Below, piece after piece: positions 49,854-60,620 of a DNA stretch of 64,000 nucleotides (its first letter is position 1; every line of letters begins with the position of its first letter). The DNA is taken from contig OZ019759.1 in the NCBI GenBank assembly GCA_947034885.2, positions 13,642,501-13,706,500 of the forward strand. Direction: 5' to 3'. The stretch is from Thuidium tamariscinum. Lineage: Eukaryota > Streptophyta > Bryopsida > Hypnales > Thuidiaceae. The translations under genes and the position numbers were made by a program. The notes beneath the pieces were generated by a model. That model did no database searches. It was given only the letters and a program-made list of their open reading frames with translations, and was not told the DNA's origin.

Positions 49854-50736
49854 TCAGCACATAATATGTGTTGCATCGCGCAATGCAATAGACATTACAT
49901 ACGATTGACTTGCACCCTCAAGAACTTCTTCAGCATTACCAAATTCTTTCTCTGCATCCCATACATGCCTCTTCACAACATCAAAACTTTGCAAATACTC
50001 TGTTACAAAGCCAAGGCATTCTTCCTTCAAGTACCCTTCTGCCATACACACCTCTCGCCTAGCCATGCTTCGGACATAATTCTTCAATGTTTTCATATAT
50101 CTTTCAACTGGATACATCCACCTTGTACTCACTAGTCCACACAGATCAAGTTCTTGTACTAGATGACATGGAAGGTGTGTCATTATGTCAAAAAATGATG
50201 GTGGAAATTCCATCTCTAGTAGAGCCATACTTCTAGCCACGTCTAATTGAAGAGATTCAAACTCTGCTGGATTGTAAACTTTTGTGCATATTCTCCTATA
50301 AACCTTGCGCATCTGCATGATGGTCATACAAGGACCAGGCTTCAAGAGCCCCCTTAATGCCAATGGCATCAACTGTTGCATCAAAACATGATAATCATGT
50401 GATTTGAAGCTTTCAAATTTTTTAGCCTTTATATGTTTCCCAAATGATCAAGAGTACCCTAAAGGAAGCTGCACAGAGGCAATAATGTCTGCAAATTGCT
50501 CATACTCTTTCTCAGAGAGAACATATCCTGTAGTTGGTTTCAACATCTTGCCAACTTTGCGAGGATTTGGTGTTAGCCACAAGTGCTTTCATATGCCTCT
50601 TCTTTGTAGATCTTGTTGTACTTTTACTGTATCTTTTTTCCTGCTTCATGTTTTCAAAAAATTCTTGGCAAGATTCATCTCACAATGCATGACATCCAAT
50701 GTATAGCGGATAAGAAGTCTCTGGCCATACAAATAG
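49854..50736 (-). pseudogene. Tnp2 end and DUF4218-like part of CACTA transposase
   Basis: From 50384 to 49854: HVLMQQLMPLALRGLLK, then LEMEFPPSFFDIMTHLPCHLV, STRWMYPVERYMKTLKNYVRS and AEGYLKEECLGF, clear marks of DUF4218. Toward 50736 the strand reads YTLDVMHCEMNLAKNFLKT, like the DVMH..KN motif of the Tnp2 domain. The catalytic Tnp2 part should lie further upstream but is cut off where element copy 3 begins. Confidence 0.85.
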
Positions 50737-52930
50737 TCTTGTAGCACAAGAAAGCAAAATTCCTTCTTTAAGGTGTTAGAATGTACTAAGTTAACCTTAA
50801 AGTGACTTGTGTATCATTCCCAAGAGATTTAGTTTGTAAGCCTACGATTATCTGGATAAGTATACTAATTATCACAACAAAATCCAAGCAAAAAGTCTAA
50901 TCCGGATCTGGTCTAAGCATTCCCTAAATCTTACTTCTGCCTGGAACAAGATCACACTTTTGAATGCAGAGAGTTTCCTCTCCACTTATACTCACATGTT
51001 TAGATTTTTCTTATTACTCTTTCTGAATATGGAATCTTAGACCGGAAACTAAGATTCTTCTAACTTTTGTCCCAATTTCCCGAAACTGGAGTCCAATCTT
51101 GTTCCTAAATAAGTCACCAATTGTAAGTTTAACCTCTATAACAAGAGGGATCTGCTCTTTTGGGCGTTCAAGAAGGAAGGTTACTCCTACCCTTCAAGTT
51201 TTAAAGTGTCAGAAGTTCTACTATAAAAATAAAAAGAAGAAAAACAACGAAATAAATTCTACCAGACTGGAATACTTCACAATTAGCCCGGAATGGATCC
51301 GGTCCAACAGGTCACGCAAGCACTCCTGTCTGCTCCTAACAATTACTACAACGACAGATTACTGAGTTAGTCTTGAATCTTGGCTGAATAAGGGCGGCAG
51401 TTTAGATGGGAGAGCTATATCCTTCACAAGTCCTTCTTTCATCTAAAGAGACCTCATTACTTTTCAGTTGGCATTTGGCCAGATTTTTCTGATCTCAAAC
51501 CCAGACTCTACGAGTGTCTATCTCTAACAATTACTACCCAAACCTGCTCCAAACTATACTGAGAGATCCCACACAAGCTTCCTATCAAAACCAAATTCAC
51601 TTCAATTCCAGAGACCGAATAAACTCAATATTCAGGTGCACTTTCTCTCTACACAAGGTTGCAATCCTAACCGTCCCAACAAGACTTTTGACAAGGTCAA
51701 GCGTACACAGTCCACTTCAGAGTGAATAAAAAAGAGTTTGATTTGTATTTGCAACACAAAAACTTGCGAAAACAAGATATCAAAATGCACACCGGATTCA
51801 ACTACAACCTAGATTTAAATACTAAACAACTACAAGAATATCCTAAAAGTGCAGGTGGAATCAACATCCTCAAAGAATGCCACGTTGCATTCCCTTACAA
51901 CTTGAGCTCGTTGACTTCCACTAAAATCCAAAAATACAACCAAAAGTAGATCTCAGATCCTATAAACTTGGATCCGGTCTAAGTTTAAAAAGTCTATCCT
52001 AAATATATCCTATTGTAGCTAACCATTAGTCGCCTTCCCTATCTACCTAAACTTACCTACCTACTTCTTCATTCGCTTGGTAGGCGAGGTGCCTTTCCAG
52101 GTTGGCTACTTCTTTTCGGTTGGAGGCCGGAACATTCGGACCGGCTTCGCCTTTGGCTTAGCCTTGCCTCTTGCCTTAGCCTGACTCTGTCTTGTCTCTG
52201 CCAGCACCTGATCAGCGTCCAAGTACTGATTCGACTCATCATCGGATTTGGACTCCTCCTCCGAGTCTTCATCTTCTTTGTCACTTCCGTATTCTTCCTC
52301 CTCCACCCGGGCTTTCCTCTTCACCAATTGGGGCTCTGGATTTTTCTGCTTGATCAATCCGGTGATGAGTGGTGGGTGAATTGCCTTGCTCTGCGGCGTC
52401 AGTTCTTCTCCCTTTTCGATGATCCGAACCGGGCCCTTGACTGGTGATCCTAATCCTGATCCTATCTTTAGTATGGGCCAGAATGGGATGGGAGCCTTCA
52501 CAACTTCTCCTGCCCTCTGCTTGACAAACATTGTTGGTGAAGACTTAGACAAGGAGAGGCCGCTCAAGTCTATAAACTTGGGCTCCCTCCGTGTTAGGGA
52601 GACGCTCTTGATAGTCTCTTATGGCTCACTTGGTTCCGGATCCAATCCCTTGGACTTCTCGGGCTCGGTTGCCTTCGATTCTTCGGTTCTGGTTTACTGG
52701 CTTGGCTCTTGAGTCGCCACATCCTCAGCCCCCTTCTCTTCTTCCTTAGGCGGCTCTGCTACCACGTTCTCCTCCGTCTCCGTTGTTGGTGTCGGTTGGG
52801 GCTCCAACTCCTCTTTTGTCGTTGCTTCTGGTCTTGGCATTGAGATGGCGCTCTCCCTTACAACATCGTATTCAATAAAATGAGAGTATTCCAATGAAAT
52901 GAGAGACAAGCTCACACTACAAATTACAAA
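50737..52930 (-). mobile_element. TGT...ACA element, copy 3, truncated
   Basis: The left end, TTGTAGCACAAGAAAGC near 50739, matches TGTCGTAGCACAGGAAAG of copy 2. Collinear blocks follow ('aagtgact.gt.tatc.ttccca.agagattt', 'gggatctgc', 'aagg.ttac.cctaccct'). Only the C-terminal half of the ORF remains, and no GGGTTGTGACA end follows, so the right side is lost. It interrupts the CACTA transposase. Exact borders are uncertain. Confidence 0.65.
52069..52850 (-). pseudogene. Element protein, copy 3, C-terminal half
   Basis: Reads PRPEATTKEELEPQP..., then TPQSKAIHPP, VKRKARVEEEEYGSDKEDED and a Lys/Arg-rich end. The order is that of the C-terminal half of copy 2. Broken by a stop and frame change near 52570-52690. 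The conserved N-terminal block is missing. Confidence 0.6.
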
Positions 52931-53929
52931 CTTCAGAAATTTTTCTAATAATTACTATTGCATAAGTAATGCAATGACATACGAAATAAATATTCTTGAC
53001 CTAGCCTTCCTAAAAGGCAACAAGTTTTATACAATGGAATCATTGAAAATCCAAATATATTACATAAATGCTTCAACTTATACACCATTTGCACTCAATA
53101 CATATGTAGAAAAGGCAAGAGCAATATCCAAAGCCCTATATGTTTTAGTTCATAAGAAATCATTAAAGAAATTTTAGAAATATCACCTCAAAACAAGTAC
53201 AAAAAATTCTAGAAACATTTCTCTACACAAATCCAAGAGCTTGACAATTGTAAGATTGAATCCGTAAAGCATAGCACTATCAATTATGAATACAAAATGT
53301 ACAATATTATGTATAATTGATGCGACCGTCACACTCTCAATGGTTTAAGCATCTCATCTCCCCTGACTGCGATGGGCTTGTGAATAGAGGCTTCAGAAGA
53401 TGAAGTCATGGTTAGAAAAGAAGAAATTACAAGAGAAGTTCTAACATAAATCTCCACAGAGAAATCATAGATTCAATAACATCCAAATGTCGCCCGCAGT
53501 TCCTCGAATGGCAATTCCAAACACATTGATCTAAATTGCCACTCATGAAACTGCTAAGAGTGACGCATGGATGTTATCACTTCTACAATTTCTGTGCAAA
53601 GATCTAAGTTGGAGCCCATCTTCCAATTCCTCCCTTTCTAACCATGAATTATGTTCTAAAGCTTCTACTGAGAAGGCTATCACAGTAGAAAAAGATGAGA
53701 TACTTTAACTATCTAGCTTGTATTTTTTACGGTTTGCATGAAATGGTTTCAGCATATTTTTCTAACATATTATCATTGTTTTATGAAAGTAGTCATAAAC
53801 TATACTATCTACACACAACATATTATTCCCGGCTATACATTAGTAGTGTCTCAAAAAAGTCTGTGAATCACGGACAACAGATTATGTATATCTAAGAAAC
53901 TATGTATCTATATATATATACATCAATCA
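52931..53929. other. AT-rich spacer, no gene seen
   Basis: No motif, splice pattern or repeat that I can support. Confidence 0.5.
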
Positions 53930-54292
53930 CTATACATAAGATGTACTCTTTAGTTTTGCCATGGCCTCCAAAATCTCTGGTCTCCGACTATATCCAATTG
54001 CAATCTGTCCAGCTTTGCGAATTTCATCCCTCCGCAATTTCCTCAACGACCGATCCTCCCACGAATCCCATGATGGAGACGATGAGTGGCTACAAAACGG
54101 CCATTGTTTCTTCATCTTAAACTTCTCCCCATGAGACTTGGACAGCACTCTGGACAGACTTGACCGAATAACAGAGCAGGTCTTGATTGGCACTTGTTTG
54201 ACTTCAATCATTGGGGTCAAATTCCCCGACGTCACAATAGGGTAATTTGCATCACCATAAAGCTTCCTTTGGGTTCCCTTGTCTGATGCCAA
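53930..54292 (-). CDS. Unrecognised ORF downstream of the FCP1-like gene
   Basis: About 120 open codons ending KLKSTSYV. The product is basic and Ser-rich (SSLSRVLSKSHGEKFKMKKQ, then RKLRRDEIRKAG). It may be a last exon of the FCP1-like gene or of gene 3. An upstream open stretch at 54555-54298 in another frame (SSEDSFCDYGQYF-like) could be a preceding exon. No family recognised. Confidence 0.3.
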   Translation of the reverse strand: MASDKGTQRKLYGDANYPIVTSGNLTPMIEVKQVPIKTCSVIRSSLSRVLSKSHGEKFKMKKQWPFCSHSSSPSWDSWEDRSLRKLRRDEIRKAGQIAIGYSRRPEILEAMAKLKSTSYV

Positions 54293-54910
54293 TGGATCTA
54301 CCGAAGGCTCTCAAGATTGCAATGGCGAGGCCAAGCAGACACAAGCAGGCAAGGCTTCCAATCTGGAGGACTATTGACTTTTCCATCCTCCATGGGTTTG
54401 GTAGAAAAATCCATGGAAGAATTCAAGGTCGGAGCAGAGCCGAGGAAGTTCCCAGTGCTAAAGATGAAGTATTGTCCGTAGTCACAAAAAGAATCCTCAG
54501 AAGCACAACAAGATAAATGACCTCGAGGTTCATGGCTGTCTAAGACGACTAGCATCTGAAAGCAACAAGAAACAATAGAAAATCCTTAAGCACTAGAAAT
54601 TCACAACAACAATAGAAACAACATAGTAAGTTAAAGTGTTACTAAATTCACAATCTGTGTAGGTACAAGTACCAAACTATGAATCAGCTCGACTTGAGCT
54701 GAAATGAGAATAAATAAGAAGAAGCGTCGTAGAATCAGCTTGACTAGAGCAAGAATAAAAAAAAAAAATAGGAGCAACATAAATTGATACAGATCATCCC
54801 CGCTTGAGCTAAGATAAAACTTCAAAAATTCCAACTAAAATATTGAATGTGCTACAGATTAACTCATCCCAAGCTAAACTCCATACCTCGACAAGTTCCC
54901 CTAACTAACA

Positions 54911-56030
54911 TTGTGTGATCCTCGAACAACCTCCATCAGCTTGTCATACTCTTGATGGCCCCTTTCGTCACAAAGCATTCGTTGCCCGATTCTTCCATTT
55001 TTATTGTCTCAAAAAGACTTTAATCCCACGTCACAATAGACATACAACTGCTAAAACCAAGGAAGTAGTGTTCCGAGAAGGAAATTGTCCTTCTCCCCAT
55101 TTCCCTTGTAATTCCAAAACTCTGTAAGAACTACATTTGCGAGCGGGTTCATAACGTGCTTTTGAGGACTGTCATCTACTATCACAGTATTATTAGAAGT
55201 AAATCCCCCCCGTGCATATGCATACAAGACGTCTAGGTTCTTTAAAAACAAGTCCTTATCTGTTCCGGGTTCTTTAAAAGATGTAAGCCTTCCAGATTTA
55301 TCCCTACACTTTACGATCTTACATATGTCCTGTCCAAGCACAAGGACAAGCATTTTCCCATCACGAAAAAGATATTTACAAATATCATAAGTGGTGGATT
55401 TTTTCATTGAACTCCACACAGATATGAAAGCTATCTTTTGTAATTCACTAAGGAACGTGGAACAATTTGGTCTGACGAAAACAGCCTTTGGTCCTACAAC
55501 CGCGACCATTGTGGCCGAATGCGGGTCGGATTGTTTGTTGAATTGCTTGATAGACCCCTTCGATTTCCAATCTTCTGCGATACAGAGTACGCCATTGAGA
55601 TCCAGGATGACGCGAATCCACTTCTCTATGCCCCTGGACCTCAATGGCCAATGAACACCTTCTGATTCCCCCCCACGTGATACTGGAGGGTCGGATCCCT
55701 GCTAAAAAACCTAGTACACCACAGCCATTTATCAAAAGAAACTGGCACATTTGTGGTTTACAATGCAAATCCGAATAACAACATCATTTCAGAAGATAAG
55801 GAACAATCAACACCTAAGTACAGAAAGGTAGAGAGAAATTTTACCTCCCATTGTGTTCTATCAGAAGGCTCAGCTCTAGTTTCTTGAGCACCAGATAAAG
55901 AAGTCAGTGCAATAATGTCTTCATTACATGGAATTGAGACGCTTTCAATCTTGTCGTCAACTGGGAGAATGATTTGAACAGGACACGGAGTATATGGTAC
56001 GGTGGAAGGCTCTACAATCTCATGCGGTTA
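54911..56030 (-). pseudogene. FCP1-like (HAD family) phosphatase domain, decayed
   Basis: Two exons, about 56030-55845 and 55698-54911, joined in phase 0. The second carries RVILDLNGVLC, the plant-type variant of the FCP1 DxDGTL motif, then FVRPNCSTFLSEL and ISVWSSM (the middle motif region), and VIVDDSPQKHV (the final aspartates). This is the catalytic part of FCP1/SCP-like protein phosphatases, whose best-known substrate is the RNA polymerase II C-terminal domain. Two in-frame stops break the end: TAG at 55053-55051 and TGA at 55011-55009. Sequence after them is still family-like (QLYVYCDVG, then YDKLMEVVRGS). The key aspartates are intact, so a shortened product is possible. Confidence 0.7.
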
Positions 56031-57229
56031 CCCAACATTTACAGATTCTGTGATATAGAAATATAAGGAAACACCTCTGTGAGAATAAAATATATACACT
56101 CAAAACTGAGATTTTAAATACATAAAGTCTCCAAAACAGAAAGACTCCGCGGTTATCCCCACTGGTTGTAAGGCTCCGCCAACAGAGAGTCTGCAACTAT
56201 AAAAACAAAACAACTAACCTGCTCTATATACAATCTAGCTCGAGTCCGGCTGATAAGCAAAAAAACAAAAATTAGGTTGTCATTGGGCACAACCTGCAGG
56301 TGGATCTCCGGTGGTTAAGGAAGCATTTCCGATTTCCATCGGAGATGCATCCAAGGGCAGGTTGTGCCCAATCTCTGGCTCCTGCGCAGGTGCTGACGTA
56401 GCCTCCAAATCTCCACGCTTGCGCTCGGTGATGATGGCCTCTAGCTCCTTGTCCAAAGAGGTCTCTGGAAACTCGTCATCGACTGGAGGCCTTGGTATAG
56501 AAACTAGAGACTCCAAGGGCAGAGGAGCTGATAAGGGAGATTCGATTGGCAACGGTGGAGGTGTTGCTACATGCGATTGAACTGGAATTGGTGAAGGTGC
56601 TCTATCCACACCATGCAAGCTCGTCGCATTGCTGTTGTTGGAACCAGTTGCTTGGCCCTGCATGATTTGAGGGAACACTAGGTTTGGAGGTTCAATGGTT
56701 GCCATAGGCTGAACCCTAGCTTGCTTCACAAGAATTTGCAATAAATCCCTGTTAGTCTTGGACTCCTCTCGAATCCAATCCTGCGTGCTCTTATGCATCT
56801 CCAAGTTATGGAGTCTGTCTTAATTTGTGCCAAGACAAGATCTGTTTGCTTCTGTTGATTCTCTGTCTGCCTTTGCTGATTTGCCGCTTGCTGTTGCAAG
56901 AGCACAATAGACTCAGCGTTCGTCTTCTGAATTTCAGCAAGTTGTACCACCACACTCGCAATAGTGTCCCTCTTTCTTTTCTTCTGTGGCCTTCAAGATG
57001 GTGCAGGGCTTCTCAGCGCTAGTGGTACTGGCGGAAGAGATTGTGCTGCGATGAGGGGGGACACTCCCATGGGTGGGGGCATTGAGGAAGCTACAGAGCC
57101 GTGCACATCTCCTACACCACGACTTGTTGGCATGGGGAAGTCCTCAAGGCCAACATTGTGGCAAGGCATATTTTTGATTTTTTTCCGTTTAGCAGGTTTT
57201 GGGAATGGAAGTCAGGAACTTAGTAACCG

Positions 57230-57478
57230 GAATTTCTCATGGAACGGGTGAAATCTTGCAATAGTACCGGATAATTTTGTAGTGACCGGTCACGGAATAA
57301 ATCCGGTTCATGATAACGGAAGTCCGGATCGGAAAGGATTCCGGACCCTTTCCGGAGAGGAACGGATTCTATCCGGATTCAATTCTTGATCCGGACCGGA
57401 CCTTTTCCGGACTTGGACCGATCGGATAGGAACGGGAACGGATGATCAGGATCGGAAGACCGGATCCATTTCGGGAAA
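57230..57478. repeat. Subterminal CCGGA/CGGAT-rich array, 5' side
   Basis: Dense repeats of TCCGG, CCGGA and CGGATC on both strands. The same motif crowds 59540-60620 and is frequent in copies 1 and 2. It may be a binding site for the element's protein (inference). Confidence 0.6.
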
Positions 57479-57479
57479 C

Positions 57480-57487
57480 TATATAAG
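57480..57487 (+). promoter_or_regulatory. TATA box of the element gene
   Basis: TATATAAG, 352 bp before the ATG at 57839. Transcription would start near 57515 and leave a GC-rich leader. Confidence 0.55.
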
Positions 57488-57838
57488 GCCTGACATTTTC
57501 AGTTGGCCCATTTGCTCTCAAGCGCCTCGTTGTGTGTTTTTCAATCCTCAGCGTTTTTCGCCTTTTTTTGTGAGTTTGTCTTTTTGCACGTGTTTGGTGG
57601 CGCGACTTCCTATGGTGCGGCTGTCAGTGTTTGCGGCTGGTGTTAGTCAGAGCGGGCAGTTGTCAGCAGCGCGGGTTTCAGACTGTGCGCTGAAGCGCTG
57701 GTGTGCGCGAGAGGACTGTGTGTGTTCTGTGCAGGTGGTTATTACGGGTGGATTGCCTTTGTGTTTGTATTGTGAGTGTGTGTGAGGAACGGGACGTGCG
57801 GCTAGGAGGGAAGTGAGGTAGTTTTCCGGATAGTTGCC

Positions 57839-59518
57839 ATGCCGCAGCTACGCCAGAAGAGGAACGAGTCCACCACACCCCTGCCCCCAGGGATACGATT
57901 GAAGAAAGTAGTTCCGCTCATCCCTTCTACAGAGCCGGAGAGAGGTAATCTGATGGCCGACCTAACCACCATGGGTTGCCTAGGGTTAGCAGAGATACCT
58001 TGGGGGTTCAAGGAGGAGAAGATGGTGAAGGAACTGATGGGGAAGGTGTCGAATCAGTTCGACAACACTGAGCGGGGTTTGTCTCACACATGGACGGAAG
58101 AGCACTGGAGGACCGTGTACGGATTCAAGCACCAGGGGCACGGACCGGCCGGGAGGAAGGTAGACTTCCTCCAAAACAAGTTTAGTGGCACCCCTCACCC
58201 GAAGGACGGATACCGGATCATGGACTGCAACGAAGACAGGCATAGACGCCTGTTGAAGTTTCTGCTTCCGGTCCTTCATCCGGAAAAACCAACCCGGATC
58301 ACGATCGGCCTGGCCAACACCATTTTCGGTGCTCTGATCGGAGACCGGAAAGTAGACTGGGGCCGGATCATCCATGAGCTGGTCGGCCGGTTACTGAGGA
58401 ACCTCACAGGGAGCAGGGCAACCCCGATCTCTCCCTACCTCTTCCACCTCTATCACAGCTTACAGCTCCTCACGGATACGGAGGAAAAGACTTGGCGCGC
58501 TCAGGAGATAGTCCTGAAGTACGGAGAGTCGGAAACGGATGACGAGGAGACCCCCTCCGATTCCGACTCGGAAGAGGAGGACAAAGATGAGGAACCGGAA
58601 GCTCCTCCCGTGAAGCGGTATAAATCAACACCGCCGAACACGAGAGGATCACCTCCGGTCCGACGGAATCCAGCCACGGAGGACAGACCGGGACCGTCAG
58701 AACCGGGGCCATCCGAACCGGCACCAAAGGAGAAGGGCCCCAAGGATCCGTTCGACAAATTGACGAAGATCTTGTGTGACATCCGGGCAGATTGGGAGAT
58801 CAAACGGATTACCCTGGAATCTATCGCGGCTATGGTTAATGGCCAACCGGATAGAGATCTTCCGGGTGTAGTGGGAAATTGCATTGCCTCCCCCATGGAT
58901 CTCGCCAAGTTGGAGGCGGAAAACCGGAAACTTCAGGATGAAGTTGACGGTTTGAAGGCGGAACTCCTTGTCCTCAGGGACAACGAGACCGCTACCAAGG
59001 AAATGGCAGCGGAGACCGTCAAAGTGGCGGAGCACGTGAAGGCGACGTTCGGGGAACCCGGATCGGCAGTCATCAAGGCTCGCCTGTTTGACGAGGAGGT
59101 GCACAAGGAGAAGAAACTATCCGGAAGCCGGATAGCTCGGATCCTTACCAACTTCTCCGATCGGGTGGAGGCAACTCTGGTGCAAGTTCGGGAGGCGGCC
59201 GACCGGATGGAAGATTGCAGCCGGAGGCTGACGGAAATTCCGGTCAGACTCTCCGATCTGTCTCTACCGGATCTTTCTGAAGGGTTGCCTCAAAGGCCAG
59301 GGAAGGACAGGACGCCGCAATCCAAGAAGTCGGGGCGAGCGTCAACGGGTAACCGGGAGGCGGCAATTCAGTTGTCGGAGTCTCCTGTGAGTCCGGATAC
59401 TGGAGCACCGGTTGCAGTAGACGGAGAACGGAATCGAAACCTCACTGAGGTTTTCGAACAGATCGGCAGGGCAGAAAGCCCAACTATAGGTTCTAGGGTA
59501 GCAGGGCCGGATACGTAG
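57839..59518 (+). CDS. Element protein, copy 4, complete
   Basis: 559 codons with no lesion, ATG to TAG. Residues about 20-235 hold the conserved block: VVPLIPSTEPERGNLMADL, EIPWGFKEEKMVKEL, HPKDGYRIMD, ITIGLANTIFGALIGDRKVDWG and ISPYLFHLYHS. An acidic linker (DDEETPSDSDSEEEDKDEE) and a Pro-rich region follow, then a long charged helical part likely to form a coiled coil (about 305-460). I see no DDE, RNase H, reverse transcriptase or zinc-finger motif. The conserved block resembles plant transposon proteins of unknown function; DNA binding plus oligomerisation is a guess. The codons are far richer in G and C than those of the interrupted host gene, so the insertion looks recent. Confidence 0.8.
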   Translation: MPQLRQKRNESTTPLPPGIRLKKVVPLIPSTEPERGNLMADLTTMGCLGLAEIPWGFKEEKMVKELMGKVSNQFDNTERGLSHTWTEEHWRTVYGFKHQGHGPAGRKVDFLQNKFSGTPHPKDGYRIMDCNEDRHRRLLKFLLPVLHPEKPTRITIGLANTIFGALIGDRKVDWGRIIHELVGRLLRNLTGSRATPISPYLFHLYHSLQLLTDTEEKTWRAQEIVLKYGESETDDEETPSDSDSEEEDKDEEPEAPPVKRYKSTPPNTRGSPPVRRNPATEDRPGPSEPGPSEPAPKEKGPKDPFDKLTKILCDIRADWEIKRITLESIAAMVNGQPDRDLPGVVGNCIASPMDLAKLEAENRKLQDEVDGLKAELLVLRDNETATKEMAAETVKVAEHVKATFGEPGSAVIKARLFDEEVHKEKKLSGSRIARILTNFSDRVEATLVQVREAADRMEDCSRRLTEIPVRLSDLSLPDLSEGLPQRPGKDRTPQSKKSGRASTGNREAAIQLSESPVSPDTGAPVAVDGERNRNLTEVFEQIGRAESPTIGSRVAGPDT

Positions 59519-59539
59519 GTGTTAGATTTTCCTGTTTTT

Positions 59540-60620
59540 GTAGTTTTTGACTTAGGAACGGATCAGGAAGTAATTCGGTCCGGTTTAGGAACTTAGAGCG
59601 GGTTGGAATCCGTTCCGGTTCAGATGTAGGTAGGAACGGATCCGCCGAGCGTTAATTGCGGCGGACTTGTATGGCACTTTTTGCTTTTTGCCCATTATTT
59701 AAGTCAGTCCCCTCGCGGTGGACTGGGAGTCTTTCCCTTGCAATTTTCTTGTGTTTTCTATTTGCGCTCTCGTTGTTGTGTCTCTCCCGTTTTTGGCAGG
59801 GTTGTACGGCAAGGCGTTAGGGCGATGCGAGCGGATTCGTGAAGGAGATTCTCCCCTTAAGTGTTTATTCCTTGTGTATGTGAGCGGATAAGGAAGAGTT
59901 GGGAGTGTGTTTAGTTCCTCAATACTTCTAGGACTTAGAATTCCGGGTGGGATAACCGTTGCTAGGCTGGGCGGATAGGGAGGGATTCCTTAGGCGCGCC
60001 AGAACTCCTGGGTGGGAAATCCGGTTGAGTGTCCAAACTCCTGTGAGGTCTCACTGCCTTAGTGGTAAGCGGAAGAGTCTTAGTTGACATTGGAACGGAC
60101 GGGTACACTTGTAGCCATCTAGCTCCGCACGGATAGGAAGTAACCTTTCGGTCGTTGTAGTATGAGAGGATCGTACGGGGGGTCTTTGCGTGACCTGTAG
60201 CCAGATTGCTATCCGTGCTGCTGTGAGAGATCAAACCGGATCCGGGCTAGATTAGGAAGTTAGAGGATAGGAAAGTGGGTCTTCAGCCACTATAAGTCAC
60301 GGAAGGAGCGGTGGGCCTACCGCTCACAAAATCAAGCGGCGACCCCTCTGATGGTAAAACAGAGGTAAAACCAAACCAGATTAAGGAACGGGTATGAACG
60401 GATCATCCGGAACGGATTGGTCCAGAGAGAAAACTAGGAGTGGAATCCGTTAGGGAGCGGATCCGTTGTAGTCTGGCGGAGCGGCTAAGTTCCAGAAAAC
60501 CGGAAAACCGGAGGAGTGGATTCGTTCCGGATCAGGTTAGTAGAATATTAGTTTTGAACGGGATAACGGGCTGTTGTCTCGGATTGTTGGTGGGTTTCCG
60601 GTTCTAGATCTAGGACCGGA
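59540..60620. repeat. Subterminal CCGGA/CGGAT-rich array, 3' side
   Basis: Noncoding tail of element copy 4 with many GGAACGGATC, CCGGAT and GGATCCG motifs. A second TATA-like 'attatttaag' is at 59693-59702. Confidence 0.6.

Larger units (their letters stand above)
47833..50736 (-). mobile_element. CACTA (En/Spm-like) element, one end and partial genes
   Basis: Starts with the terminal motif CACTAGAAGAAAAACC at 47833. Subterminal repeats follow at about 48085-48235. Minus-strand coding remnants of a CACTA transposase reach about 50736, where element copy 3 begins. The other CACTA end is not in the window. Confidence 0.85.

Noticed and set aside
53905-53922. Short TA microsatellite
   Set aside because: Plain simple repeat without further structure.
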